From FW021-bin31 sp964467635 (GTDB taxonomy: Bacteria; Bacteroidota; Bacteroidia; Chitinophagales; Chitinophagaceae): a DNA stretch of 51,253 nt. How positions within the stretch are numbered: position 1 is the first letter of the stretch; each line of letters opens with the position of its first letter. The position numbers and the translations under genes were made by a program. Under the pieces are notes generated by a model. That model was given only the letters and a program-made list of their open reading frames with translations, was not told the origin of the DNA and did no database searches. Shown here one piece after another: positions 1 to 10,500 of this stretch. The stretch is from the NCBI GenBank assembly GCA_964467635.1, contig CAYXRN010000008.1:1-51253 (forward strand), written 5' to 3'.

Positions 1-1854
1 ATTGTAAGTGGTAATCTTTCCTGTCAATTGTTCTTGCCTTTGCCAAACCGAAAAAGCACCACCGTTGTTTCCTTCATTATAGTCCATATACAATTTATAG
101 TACCCTTCAGGTATTGCGCTTAAATCAATCCGGACCAGAGAACCATTATCACCTGTTAAAATCAATGGCCCGTCAAACTTCATAGCTACCTGTCCTCCTA
201 TCGAAAACTTCATCAATTGCGGATACATCATAAGGGTATCCGGCGCATAAACAGCGGTAATGGTATTGTTTGGTGCTATATACTTTTCAACCGGGGTATC
301 CGAATAATAAAAGGCCAGCGAAGTATATTTAACCGGCACATTATCTGTTGGGCCATGCTCCATACTCTGAAAGAAACTTCTGTCAAAAGGCAATTTATCT
401 GAAAGGAAAAGCCGATATCCACCAGTTCGGGCCAACGGTAATGAATAGGTGAGCGCACCGTGTAACGGCAGGCTCATCTTCGTATCCCAACGATCCAACA
501 AGGCGTACCAACCTCCATTGAAATAATCTTCTGATCCTGTTCCATGCATCCTGAATTCCCCATCCACCGCTGTAGAATCGTCTCCTTCGAAGAAAAGTGT
601 CATTCCCGGATTGAGCCCCTGCGACTGTAGAATCGTCCCTATATAATGGCCTTTCCCTTTTACACTCAAAAAAACATGAGGACCGTCTTCCGGGTATTCT
701 TTCTGACTTATCCAGCGGGTATACAGCTTGCCTTCGGTCTCTTTATTTCTTTCCGCTTTTGTATAATAAACGCTGGTTTTTATTTTTACCGCACTACTCC
801 CGTCCGCTTGATCCCCGCTCCTGTAGATAAGTGCCATTTTTGCACTACCATCAAAAGGCATCGGAAGATAGCAATAGTTTACTCCTCCCCGTGAACCAAG
901 TAAGAGGCTTTGCATGGAAGGTTGTCCAAAAGCGTACCCAAAGAAATCATCAACCGGGCAATAAACAGCGGGGTTCTTTTCATCATCCCAATACATCTGA
1001 ATATCCATCTGCTTGTGATCACCTGCAAAGTTCCCCGCAGGACTTATTTCAATACCTACAATTCTTCCTCCTTCGTTTAATTCAAATATTTGTTTTGTTT
1101 CGCCAGGGCTGATCTCAAAAGATTTAGTCTCGGTATATATCTTATGAGAGGCTTCTTTTGCAAAGTCTTCTACTTTCTTCTTATCTTTTCCCCACAACTC
1201 CCCAACTTGTTTTAACATTGACTTTTCCCGTTCATTAAGTCGGAGGTTAAAATTCTTCACCTGTGTACCTTCCGGATAGGTACGCCACTGAATTTGATAA
1301 AACATGAGGCGCTCTCCCCTGAAAACAATTTTACAGTGCTCCTGAAATGGAATAGGCAGATAGCAGTAATAGCCTCCAATTTCATTCCCACATAAAGGAG
1401 GAATAAAAGGATACCGTTCTCCTGAAAAAAGATCACTAAATTTTATGGAAAACGCCGGCTCATCCATATTGTCTATGTAAAAATCCAATGTATCCTCAGT
1501 AGGTGTAGGGGTCCAGATCCGGTTGATCACACCGGATCCGTTGACATCAAAAATAACCAGATCACTATCACTTGTTTTGCGCAGAAAAGAATATTTACCA
1601 CTAAATCCGTCGTTGTTCCCTCCGGTTGTATCATAAGAGGAAACCTGGTAAACCCGGCTTCCTTCCCGATACCCTGGCAGCTTTGAAATGTCATACAAGT
1701 GACTCAATTCCGTTGTCAATGACCTGCTGCCGGAGGTTGAATTCGTTTTTGTCTGGGCGAATACCGGTACGGCGTATACATAACAAAGTAACAGCAACAG
1801 GCCCGACGACAGCCCCTTTCCATTTTTCCAATAATCTAGCCACTTGCTATCCAT
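1..1854 (-). CDS. Secreted DUF2961 / GH172-type protein (C-terminus beyond window)
   Basis: The frame is open without a stop from the ATG at 1854 to the left edge, giving 618 codons; the end of the gene is outside the window. A signal peptide is visible (hydrophobic LLLLLCYVYAVPVFAQ, residues about 18-33). DUF2961 hallmarks follow: the early YDTTGGNNDGFSG stretch, MYWDDEKNPAVYCPVDDFFG, an FEGDD motif and MHGTGSEDYF. The Glu of FEGDD and the Glu of GTGSED align with the conserved Glu pair of the two other DUF2961 proteins here, so catalysis is plausible. GH172 members are furanosidases with a double jelly-roll core. This one is longer than its two paralogues, with extra C-terminal sequence that may be a carbohydrate-binding or sandwich domain (inference). 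It lies 119 bp after the second GH172 gene and is probably the distal gene of the PUL. Confidence 0.9.
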   Translation of the reverse strand, partial: MDSKWLDYWKNGKGLSSGLLLLLCYVYAVPVFAQTKTNSTSGSRSLTTELSHLYDISKLPGYREGSRVYQVSSYDTTGGNNDGFSGKYSFLRKTSDSDLVIFDVNGSGVINRIWTPTPTEDTLDFYIDNMDEPAFSIKFSDLFSGERYPFIPPLCGNEIGGYYCYLPIPFQEHCKIVFRGERLMFYQIQWRTYPEGTQVKNFNLRLNEREKSMLKQVGELWGKDKKKVEDFAKEASHKIYTETKSFEISPGETKQIFELNEGGRIVGIEISPAGNFAGDHKQMDIQMYWDDEKNPAVYCPVDDFFGYAFGQPSMQSLLLGSRGGVNYCYLPMPFDGSAKMALIYRSGDQADGSSAVKIKTSVYYTKAERNKETEGKLYTRWISQKEYPEDGPHVFLSVKGKGHYIGTILQSQGLNPGMTLFFEGDDSTAVDGEFRMHGTGSEDYFNGGWYALLDRWDTKMSLPLHGALTYSLPLARTGGYRLFLSDKLPFDRSFFQSMEHGPTDNVPVKYTSLAFYYSDTPVEKYIAPNNTITAVYAPDTLMMYPQLMKFSIGGQVAMKFDGPLILTGDNGSLVRIDLSAIPEGYYKLYMDYNEGNNGGAFSVWQRQEQLTGKITTYN

Positions 1855-1973
1855 AATTTTACTAATTTGTCGCTTTTTACTTGCAAATATATTTTCTTCA
1901 GGACTTTATCGGAGCATCGCAAATTTAAATATTTGGTGTCAGCTGTGGTACTGTAGATTTAAGCCGAGCTGCT

Positions 1974-3140
1974 TCATCTGTTATAATGCAATTCGTCCCT
2001 TGATGGCAGCTCAGGGAAAGGCGCATGGGGTTCCTGCTGGTACCAAAAAACAACGCTGCTGATGTCTGATTGCTGAACCATATAACGGCCTTCTGTCCCC
2101 CAGCCAAGGTCCTGAATCGTAACAGTCAGACTTTCATCAAAACGGATCGGGTCCAGGATATGCCAACGATACATGCCAAAACGCTGCATAACGTTGTAAT
2201 GCCCATCTCCGCGAATAACCTGTGGCAGGCCCGAATAAGGCGTACTGAATTCAGTATATTCCCTTGAAATGCTTCCATCAGGCATTCTTTGGTCAGAATC
2301 AAAGTCATAGGAACCACAAATATAATCTTCGGCACCGGTGCCATTAATAGTTGGAAACTTTGTGTCCCCGTCTATATAAAACTTAATTTCACCTTCGCCC
2401 CACCAGCCGTTATTGTGGACTTCCCAGGCTAAATAAGTACCTACATATTGGCCTTTCCCCTTGATATTGGCCACCAACGTATCAATGCCGTTCTTAACCG
2501 GATTAGCCCGGTGAAACTGTGCATGAAAATAGCCGGCGTCTTTAGGAACATCTGTCAGGGTGTAGTCGATCTGGTAATAAAGCCGCATGGGCTTTGAATC
2601 GATGTTCGTCATGGTGATCTTACATTTTTTACGAAAAGGCATTACCCAGTAACAATTAAATGCGCTACCGGGATTAACACAAACGGCCAGGGAGTTGATC
2701 TGGTCGTACTTCCCCCATCCCATACAGAAAAAATCGCCAACAGGCGCTTCAACGCTGGGTGTTTCTTCTCCGTCCCAATACATGCGGATAATAGAATTGC
2801 GCCAGTTGCCTGTAGGAGTCATCCAGATATGCTGAATGGCCCCGGAGCCTTCAATTTCAGCCATGTTAAAGGTTTCTCCGGGTTGAATATTCACATAAGG
2901 GTTTACTTTCCAACCCTGCCCGAGGTCACGTGCGGCATGAGCGGCAGTCCCCGTATCCAGCGTCGCCATTCCGCCCTTCCCTGGCGCCCCGGTACGGTTT
3001 TCCGGGCTTATGGATCGTGTTTCCGCATCAGAAAGCCGGTAAAGGTTCCCCATGTTCATGTTCAGCCCGCTAAACTTTCCGCTTTGGCCATAGGCCTGCA
3101 AAGAAATAATCAGTGCTAAAAAGAGTGTTAGTTTTTTCAT
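1974..3140 (-). CDS. Secreted DUF2961 / GH172-type glycoside hydrolase
   Basis: This 388-residue protein has a clear signal peptide (residues 1-19, ending AYGQ). DUF2961 motifs are in order: IEGSGAIQHIWMT near residue 97, MYWDGEETPSVEAPVGDFF near 120, WWGEGE with E249, and NGTGAEDY with E271. By family analogy these two glutamates are the likely nucleophile and acid/base pair; their 22-residue spacing is close to the 21 seen in the other complete copy. Characterised GH172 enzymes are difructose dianhydride I synthase/hydrolase and D-arabinofuranosidases; which activity applies cannot be read from sequence. The gene follows the FAH-type dehydratase gene by 89 bp, on the same strand as the SusC/SusD locus, so it probably works in the periplasm or at the outer membrane on oligosaccharides imported by SusCD. 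Confidence 0.92.
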   Translation of the reverse strand: MKKLTLFLALIISLQAYGQSGKFSGLNMNMGNLYRLSDAETRSISPENRTGAPGKGGMATLDTGTAAHAARDLGQGWKVNPYVNIQPGETFNMAEIEGSGAIQHIWMTPTGNWRNSIIRMYWDGEETPSVEAPVGDFFCMGWGKYDQINSLAVCVNPGSAFNCYWVMPFRKKCKITMTNIDSKPMRLYYQIDYTLTDVPKDAGYFHAQFHRANPVKNGIDTLVANIKGKGQYVGTYLAWEVHNNGWWGEGEIKFYIDGDTKFPTINGTGAEDYICGSYDFDSDQRMPDGSISREYTEFSTPYSGLPQVIRGDGHYNVMQRFGMYRWHILDPIRFDESLTVTIQDLGWGTEGRYMVQQSDISSVVFWYQQEPHAPFPELPSRDELHYNR

Positions 3141-3229
3141 TTGATAAAATTTTAGACGGTTTTATGGCCTATAAGTTGAAAGGCAGCGACTGTGTAACAG
3201 CAAAGGCAGCGCTTTTTTCTGATTAGTGA

Positions 3230-4099
3230 CTAATGATGAACGTTCCCCCTTTTTCGATAAACTTTTACATCGTTCTCCAGCGTACCAATATGTTCAATGC
3301 CGATCGTTATCCTGTCTCCCTCCCTTAACGTAAAATCGCGCCCGGGAACCAGACAAGTACCGGTCATTAAAAAACAACCATGGGGAAAATCCAGGCCACG
3401 GTTTAGATGTTCTGCCAGCTCGGTTAACGTACGCTTCATTCGGCTAATCTGCATTTTCCCGGAAAAATGAATTTTATCTTCTCTGTATATCGACATTTCA
3501 ATCTCCGTATCCCTTGAAATAGGTTGAGGGGACACATACAAACATGGGCCAAGCGCCGCGCTTCCTTCATAAACCTTAGCTTGTGGAAGATAGAGCGGAT
3601 TTTCTCCTTCAATGCTCCGGGAACTCATGTCATTGCCCACCGTATAAGCAGAAATAGCTCCCCGTTTGTTAATGAAAAGCGTTAATTCCGGTTCGGGAAC
3701 ATTCCAGATAGAGTCTTCACGAATATACACCGGTTGTCCATGGCCGCTTACCCGGTGTGCAAGGGCCTTAAAAAATAATTCGGGTCGTGATGCCTCATAT
3801 GCTTTATCATAAAAACTACCGCCGTTTGTCCCCTGGGCTTCCTCTATACGGGCGTCTCTGCTTTGCAGATAGGTCACTCCTGCAGCCCATACTTCCTGCG
3901 CCCCAATAGGCGGGAAAAGATGATTCGAAATACAGGCTTCCGCCTCTTCAACAGCAATGGCATTTGCTTTCTTTATTTCATCTTTTAAATAGCCGTATAG
4001 GTCGCTGTTGTTGATCAAGGCGTCCCAGTCAACATGGATGAGAAAATATTTTTCCCCGGTATGGATAATACTTCCTTTAGCGGTCCGGTAGAGCTTCAT
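3230..4099 (-). CDS. FAH-family sugar-acid dehydratase, 2-keto-3-deoxy-D-arabinonate dehydratase-like
   Basis: This is a 289-residue cytosolic protein with no signal peptide. It belongs to the fumarylacetoacetate hydrolase superfamily. The pattern VWAAGVTYLQSRDAR (about residues 70-84), SRPELFFKA (104-112), PEPEL (E136, E138), ND at 156-157 and ENPLYLPQAKVY resembles archaeal KdaD, which dehydrates 2-keto-3-deoxy-D-arabinonate to 2-oxoglutarate semialdehyde. E136, E138 and D157 are the likely Mg2+ ligands. That assignment is from remembered family motifs, not an alignment run. Other FAH proteins act on different keto acids (for example in fucose catabolism), so the exact substrate is open. 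It sits between the sulfatase and the GH172 genes, which fits catabolism of a pentose released by the PUL. Confidence 0.75.
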   Translation of the reverse strand: MKLYRTAKGSIIHTGEKYFLIHVDWDALINNSDLYGYLKDEIKKANAIAVEEAEACISNHLFPPIGAQEVWAAGVTYLQSRDARIEEAQGTNGGSFYDKAYEASRPELFFKALAHRVSGHGQPVYIREDSIWNVPEPELTLFINKRGAISAYTVGNDMSSRSIEGENPLYLPQAKVYEGSAALGPCLYVSPQPISRDTEIEMSIYREDKIHFSGKMQISRMKRTLTELAEHLNRGLDFPHGCFLMTGTCLVPGRDFTLREGDRITIGIEHIGTLENDVKVYRKRGNVHH

Positions 4100-4259
4100 A
4101 ATTTCGATTCAGTAATTGGTTCAAGCAAAATACATCTGTTTCCTCATTTAGCAAAACAAAGAAAGCAAAGGATGCCGGAAACGCATACTAACAGATTGGC
4201 GATTTATGATACTTTATTGGCAAAGCATTCCTAAACAATTTCCCGAAAGGCCCTTCCCA

Positions 4260-5897
4260 TTAGTCCGGTACCGGCCCCAGCCCCGTTCGTCTCAGCGTCC
4301 GGTCGCCGTTAAACCATTCATCATATTCATTGCCCGGCCTGAAATCATCATGTGCCTCAAGGAGCAAGACACGTAGCCTCTCCCTTAAATCCTGTAGGGT
4401 CAGAAACCAGTCCTGATCACCAACCCTATTTCTCATCTGGCAGGGATCAATGCCATTATCATACAACTCTTCTTCCCCGGTCAACCACTTTACATATGTA
4501 TGCCTGCCGGTAAAAACGCCACGCCATTCGGGCCAGTTTGTCCCGGTCTGCAGAAAATCCCAATTGGAAGTATAGTTTGCCAACAGCACGTTATCTCTCG
4601 TAACATATTTTTCCCCTAAAACAACTTGACTCATATCTACGCCATCCACTTCATCAGGAATACCGACGCCGGTTAATCCACATAAGGTCGGAAAGTAATC
4701 CATGGGGGTGTGTATCGCATCAACAAACCTGCTTTCTGGAATCTTACCCGGCCATCGTATAATAAACGGAATATTTATAGCTTCTTTATAGGGAACCATT
4801 TTCTGAAGGCGTCCATGACTTCCATTCATCTCTCCATGATCAGCCGTAAAGATGACGATCGTGTTTTCAGCTAAGCCGGATTGATCTAAATAGTTTAATA
4901 ACCTGCCCAGATTATCGTCCAGATTTTTAATCATGGCGTAATACCCTCTCACATCCTCCACACTCCTGGGGTTGTTCTTGGAAACATTAGGTTCCCACTT
5001 GATCTGATCAGGTGGAACAACCTTTTCTATATACCCTTTCGGATAATCCCGGAACGGTTCATGAGGCGGATGAGGTGCAACCGTAAGTAAAAACGGCCGT
5101 TCCGCATGCTTATGATCCTCCATATAGGCGATGGCCTGATCAAATTCCGTATCCGTTTCAAATTGATGTGAGTAAATTTTTTTGGGGCTATCTTCGTAAT
5201 ACCAATAATTATTGAAGTCTCCATGAAAATTATAGGCCTGCCAGAACTTATACCCCAGACGATCCGGGCCGGGGGGAACAAATTCTGAATTCGGATGCTT
5301 TTTTCTATACGCGTTCTCTGCCTGAGCATTGTACTTATATAGTCCGTTCCCCACTCTATAGCCGGAAGCCAAATGCCACTTGCCGATGAATCCCGTATCG
5401 TAGCCTGCAGCATCAAAAACATTGGCCAGGCAATGTGGATTTTGTTTGGGGCTTGCCTGCTCAAAATTAAAAATAATGCCCGAGTGTGTCGGATACCGGC
5501 CGGTCATTAACATGCCCCGAAAGGGAGTACACAGCGGACAGGTGGAAACACTGTTTCTGAAATTTGTTCCTTCGTTTGAAAGCCTGTCTATATTCGGAGT
5601 GGTAAAATTAAAACCACCGCCAAATACACCTATTGCATCCCTTCGCAACTGATCATCAAATATGATCAAAATATTGGGCTGTCCATTGACTTTAGCCTGA
5701 GCTGCTTTTGCTGCTTGGATTCGCCTTGAACTACCGTGTATTATTGTAGGCATCATTAAGCCTGCACCGCCTAATCCAATGCTTTTTAAAAACTTTGACC
5801 TGGACATTTTTTGCTGCGCGCTTGTTTCCTGGTTTTCCGCTGACGCAATACCCTCCTGTAATCTTTTTTGCTTTTGATCCGGATCCTTTTTTTTCAT
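4260..5897 (-). CDS. Secreted Cys-type sulfatase (family S1, formylglycine-dependent)
   Basis: This 545-residue arylsulfatase-like enzyme carries the formylglycine signature C-T-P-F-R (C123 here), followed by GRYPTHSG and the metal-site pattern NILIIFDDQ near the N-terminus of the domain. It removes sulfate esters, presumably from the glycan taken up by the adjacent SusCD. The ATG at 5897 is preferred over the in-frame ATG at 5933 because it follows an A-rich Bacteroidota-type leader and starts MKKK. The N-terminus is odd: about 30 charged residues precede SRSKFLKSIGLGGAGLM, which looks like a Tat signal with the second Arg of the twin pair replaced by Ser. No anaerobic or FGE maturase is in the window. 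It lies between SusD and the dehydratase gene. Confidence 0.92.
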   Translation of the reverse strand: MKKKDPDQKQKRLQEGIASAENQETSAQQKMSRSKFLKSIGLGGAGLMMPTIIHGSSRRIQAAKAAQAKVNGQPNILIIFDDQLRRDAIGVFGGGFNFTTPNIDRLSNEGTNFRNSVSTCPLCTPFRGMLMTGRYPTHSGIIFNFEQASPKQNPHCLANVFDAAGYDTGFIGKWHLASGYRVGNGLYKYNAQAENAYRKKHPNSEFVPPGPDRLGYKFWQAYNFHGDFNNYWYYEDSPKKIYSHQFETDTEFDQAIAYMEDHKHAERPFLLTVAPHPPHEPFRDYPKGYIEKVVPPDQIKWEPNVSKNNPRSVEDVRGYYAMIKNLDDNLGRLLNYLDQSGLAENTIVIFTADHGEMNGSHGRLQKMVPYKEAINIPFIIRWPGKIPESRFVDAIHTPMDYFPTLCGLTGVGIPDEVDGVDMSQVVLGEKYVTRDNVLLANYTSNWDFLQTGTNWPEWRGVFTGRHTYVKWLTGEEELYDNGIDPCQMRNRVGDQDWFLTLQDLRERLRVLLLEAHDDFRPGNEYDEWFNGDRTLRRTGLGPVPD

Positions 5898-6074
5898 GAA
5901 TGTTAGTTTTGATTGATGAAATATACCTGTCATTCAACTCAGGAACTTTCCTATAGTAGCACGAGACAGGTGACTTTAGCAGAAGCGTAAACTTATGCTT
6001 TAAGTTTTTTATAAACTAATAATTTAGTAATATCGCTCCCAGTTCTACTTCTTCTCTTTGCAATGCCACTTATT

Positions 6075-7514
6075 TTATTCGTAGCCCGGGTTTTGCTTCA
6101 GGTTTGAATTTTTGTCTACTTCGCCCTGAGGAATGGGGAACAACACTTGGTAGTCAAAGGCGTGTTTCCCTCTTGCTGTTGCATTTGAAATAAATTTCCC
6201 CATCCGTATTAAATCTATGCGGCGTTTGGCTTCCCCATGGAATTCCCATCCCCTCGCTTTTAAAATGTAATCGCGCAAATCATCTTTACTAGAAAAATCA
6301 CTCACATTCAGAGGGGCAAGACCAGCCGCTTCTCTCACCTGGTTAAGCAGACTAATAGATTCAGCATTGGGACCGCTTAGTTCATTAAGGGCTTCCGCGC
6401 GAGACATCAGTATATCTGCATACCGTAAGACCGGAAAGTCATTTCCACTCACATCCCCTATTCCATCGGGATCTTCCGGATATTTGTGATCACTTATATG
6501 ATCTTCTGGAAGTACAATAGTTTCGCCAGTCTTATTGCTAACATACTCAAATAAAAAGGCGCCCAATCTTTCATCTTCAGGATTAAAAGTATTGACGAAA
6601 GCCGAACGCACCATAATGTGCGCTGCGAAGTTAACTTTAGGTGGGTATTTGAAGGTGTAGTTATCCGGTAGCGTATGGCTAAAGTACGTATTTCCTTCGC
6701 CAAACCCTTTCACCATAAACGGAATAACCCAGATAAACTCGCTATTTTCCTCGTTATTTAGCGCAAATAAATCCGTCCGGTTTCCTTCGGTATAAAGCTT
6801 ATAAACATCACTATTTATAATGGTCTGCGCCGTACTTGCAGCATTTTGCCATTCGTGATTGTTCAATTGAAACTTACAAAGAAAACCTAATGCAGCGCCG
6901 CTTGTCGCCCGGTAGAATTGCTCCTGTACGGCAGGTAAATCTTTGCTTACCGTTAAGAATTCGTCTTCGATAAACTTCACAAATTCTTCTTTGGAAGGAC
7001 GGCCGGGACGGTCTTTTGCCGATACCTCACTAGTAGTAATAAGAGGAACGGTACCGAATAAATTATACAAATTAAAGTAATTTACCGCTCTAAGAAACCG
7101 GGCTTCTGCCAGTACTTCTTTTTTTCTGTCCTCATTCATTTCAATAGCCGGAACACGGTCAAGTACCAAGTTAGCCCGGTGAATATCACTGTAAGAGCGG
7201 TTCCAGAATCCATGCAACCAGGGATGCGTCGCATCCCATGTAAAGTCAATCATGGGCTGGCATTGAGTATTAATAGAACCGCCGGTCTCCCAAAAGATAT
7301 CCGTGGTCATGGCATTAAACGCCAACCGATCGCGCACCAGATCCCGGTACCCCTGGGCCTCTGTATATACGCCATTTAATAGCGCTTCCGCGTCATCGGA
7401 ATTATTGTAAAAATTAGAAGGACCTAATTGAGAATATACCTGTTCTTTTAGCAGCTTTTTACAAGCGGTAAGGGAAAAGGTGATTAATAAAAAAACCAGA
7501 ATATTTTTTTTCAT
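6075..7514 (-). CDS. SusD/RagB-family glycan-binding lipoprotein
   Basis: The 479-residue product starts with a lipoprotein signal (MKKNILVFLLITFSLTAC, lipid-Cys at 18) and has the SusD-like layout. N-terminal helices follow the lipobox, WLHGFWNRSYSDIHRANLVLDR begins the TPR-like part near residue 98, and ARGWEFHGEAKRRIDLIRMGKF near the C-terminus is the typical RagB/SusD tail. It sits on the cell surface as the lid of the SusC transporter and captures oligosaccharides. The gene starts 12 bp after the SusC stop, as expected for an obligate pair. Ligand specificity cannot be deduced. Confidence 0.96.
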   Translation of the reverse strand: MKKNILVFLLITFSLTACKKLLKEQVYSQLGPSNFYNNSDDAEALLNGVYTEAQGYRDLVRDRLAFNAMTTDIFWETGGSINTQCQPMIDFTWDATHPWLHGFWNRSYSDIHRANLVLDRVPAIEMNEDRKKEVLAEARFLRAVNYFNLYNLFGTVPLITTSEVSAKDRPGRPSKEEFVKFIEDEFLTVSKDLPAVQEQFYRATSGAALGFLCKFQLNNHEWQNAASTAQTIINSDVYKLYTEGNRTDLFALNNEENSEFIWVIPFMVKGFGEGNTYFSHTLPDNYTFKYPPKVNFAAHIMVRSAFVNTFNPEDERLGAFLFEYVSNKTGETIVLPEDHISDHKYPEDPDGIGDVSGNDFPVLRYADILMSRAEALNELSGPNAESISLLNQVREAAGLAPLNVSDFSSKDDLRDYILKARGWEFHGEAKRRIDLIRMGKFISNATARGKHAFDYQVLFPIPQGEVDKNSNLKQNPGYE

Positions 7515-7526
7515 GACTATGCTGTT

Positions 7527-10500
7527 TTAGAGTCCAATATTAAAACCGACCGTATAAATTTTCGCGAGCGGATACGCGTTATAATCCACTACAATATTAG
7601 CGTCTCCGAAGGCATTTACATCCGGATTAAAGCCGCTGTAACTGGTAATGGTGAAAAGGTTTTGCGCACTCAGATAAAGCGAAAGAGACCTGATCACTTT
7701 CGACTGTAAGGCAGGAAAACGGTACGACAATTTGATATTTTCCAACCGGAGATAAGAAGCATCTTCAATTACCCTGCTGTTTACCTTACTGCCATAAGAA
7801 ACATCAGCAGGTAAATAGGAAGGAACATTACTTGAAGCATTATCTGGCGTCCACCTATCCAGCACATACGACATCCGGTTTCGCCGGAAGGAAAAAGGAT
7901 ATTCCGTATCAAGCCGGTTAAAGTTGAATAATTCTTTGCCGTATTCCGCATAAAGGAATATGTCCAGGTCAAACCCGGCATAGGAAAAATGATTGCTCAG
8001 ACCAAAGGTAAAGTCAGGATAGGGAGAACCTAAAATGGTTCGGTCGTCAGCAGTGATTTTGCCATCCTTTTCTGTGTCTTCAAACCAAATATCACCGGGG
8101 TTTGCAAACGGCTGTGCTGAATTCTTTACCTCCTCTTCTGAATGAAATATCCCTTTGACCCTATAGCCGTAATAAGCATTGATAGGATCTCCTTCCCTTA
8201 ATATACTGATCTGATCAACGAAACGGGCACCGCCCTGCAGGATAAACGGCAAGCCGGCGAGGTCGGTAACCTCATTGCGGTTAGCCGCCAGGTTAAAGGT
8301 AGTATTCCATGAAAATTTTCCGGTAAAGTTTTCCGAGTTTACTATAAACTCGAAGCCGCGGTTGCTGGTACCTCCGACATTTTGCAGCGAGGTTGTAAAC
8401 CCGGTAGTGGAAGGGATAGGCAGCCGGAGCAATAAATTTGACGTATTCTTAATATAATAATTGATAGATCCGTTTATCCTACCTCCGACAAACCCATAAT
8501 CCAACCCCAGGTTATATTGTTTGGTCGTTTCCCATTTGAGGTCGGGATTAGCCAGTTGCACCGGCGCAAGGCCGCTGTATTCCGCAGTACCGAAAATCGC
8601 TGTTTGCGTAGGACCTAAGAGCGCCAGCGAATTATAGTTACCAATAGCCTGGTTACCGGTAACCCCGTAGCTGGCTCTTAGCTTTAAACTGGAAAACACG
8701 TCGAGATCAGCTATAAATGACTCTCGGTCAAGCCGCCAGCCCAACGCAAGAGAAGGGAAATAACCGAATTTTTCATCTTTACCGAAACGGGAAGAACCGT
8801 CTATCCTGAAAGAAACAGTAGCCAGGTATTTATCTTTGAACGTATAATTAACTCTGCCCAAATAAGAAAGCAGCTGATGCTTGGACCTTCCACTGCCCAG
8901 GTCATAACTTTCTTTATCTCCCGCACTCAGGTTGTTGGTTAAAAAATCGTCTGTATTAAAATTAAAGGCACCTGCGTTAAGCCCTCTTGAATTAAACTCC
9001 TGGTAGGTGTAACCCAATACGGCATTGATGTGGTGATCCCTGTGAATAAACTTATCATAGGAAAGCGTAAATGCTAACAGGTAATCACTTCTTTCCTGAT
9101 CACCTATGCGCGCTAATCCGTTGGTTCCTTCTCCTCGCTTCGTCTTCCTGCTGTTGTAAAAATCGCGCCGACTCGTGCGCTGATCACTGCCAAACATGAG
9201 CTTGGCCTTTAAGCTTTCCAGAATTTCATATTCCGCGAAAATATCTCCAAACGTCCGATTGGTTTTTGCATTATCATACTGACCATTGGCCAACGCCACA
9301 GGGTTTTCCAAATCTACCGACTCCGGTTTAGTATAGGCGCCATCCTGATCCTTCACCGGTATGGTTGGGTCCATTTGAATGGCTGCTGCTACTACGCCCG
9401 CCCCTGCATTGATATCAAAAGGATCGCTTCGCACAAAGTCATCTTTCAAGAAACTGGTATTGAGGTTAATACCAAAATTAAATTTATTAATGGAATGGCT
9501 TAAACTGATATGACTGGAATAACGCTTAATTCCTGAACCAATAACGATCCCCTGCTGATCCAGATAATTGAGAGAGATGTAGTATTTCGTACTTTCAGAC
9601 CCTCCTGAAAACGACAATTGGTGATTTTGAACGGGCGCCTCGCGAAAAATAGCGTTTTGCCAGTTTGTACCTTTGCCTATCTCACTGATCTCCTGTTCGG
9701 AGAACTCGGGCGCTTGTCCCTCTGCCTGTCTTAATCCGTTTAAAAAAGAAATATATTCCGAGGTACTTAAAAGATCCAAGGTTTTTGTTACTTTCTGCAT
9801 ACCTGCGGAAAAATTGTACTGAACAGACAGGCGCCCCGTTTCTCCCTTTTTCGTAGTGATAAGGATCACGCCGTTTGCACCCCGGGCACCGTAAATAGCC
9901 GTTGCCGACGCGTCCTTTAAAACTTCAATAGAAGCAATATCCTGAGGGTTTAAGGTGTTAAGAGGATTCCGCTGCATGGAAGCGCCGCCCGGGGTAACAG
10001 CAGAGTTATCTATTGGAAAACCATCAATGACATATAAAGGATCATTGCTGGCCGTAAGCGAATTAACTCCACGAATCCTTACAGAGACACCGCCCCCCGG
10101 AGCAGAGGTGGATTGCGTAATGTGCACCCCCGGCACTCTTCCTTTGATCATTTGGTCCACGGAGGTCTGAAGTCCTTTGTTAAAATCCTCAATACCCAGG
10201 GAGCCAATAGCCCCGGTGAGGTCTTTTTTAGCGACTTTCCCGTAACCGATTACCACCAATTGGTTCAATCCAGTGGTGGTCGGGACTAAGGAAACAGTCA
10301 GGGAAGCCCTTCCATTCACCGGTATTTGCTTTTCCTCATATCCCAGGTAGGAGATGATTAAAACAGCTGCTTCTGGTACTTCCAGACTGAAATTTCCCTC
10401 AGCATCGGTTACCGTACCTGTGGTACCTCCCTTCACCTGAATGGTTACGCCCGCCAGGGGCTTACCGGTAACAGCATCGGTAACCTTTCCTTTAACCGGA

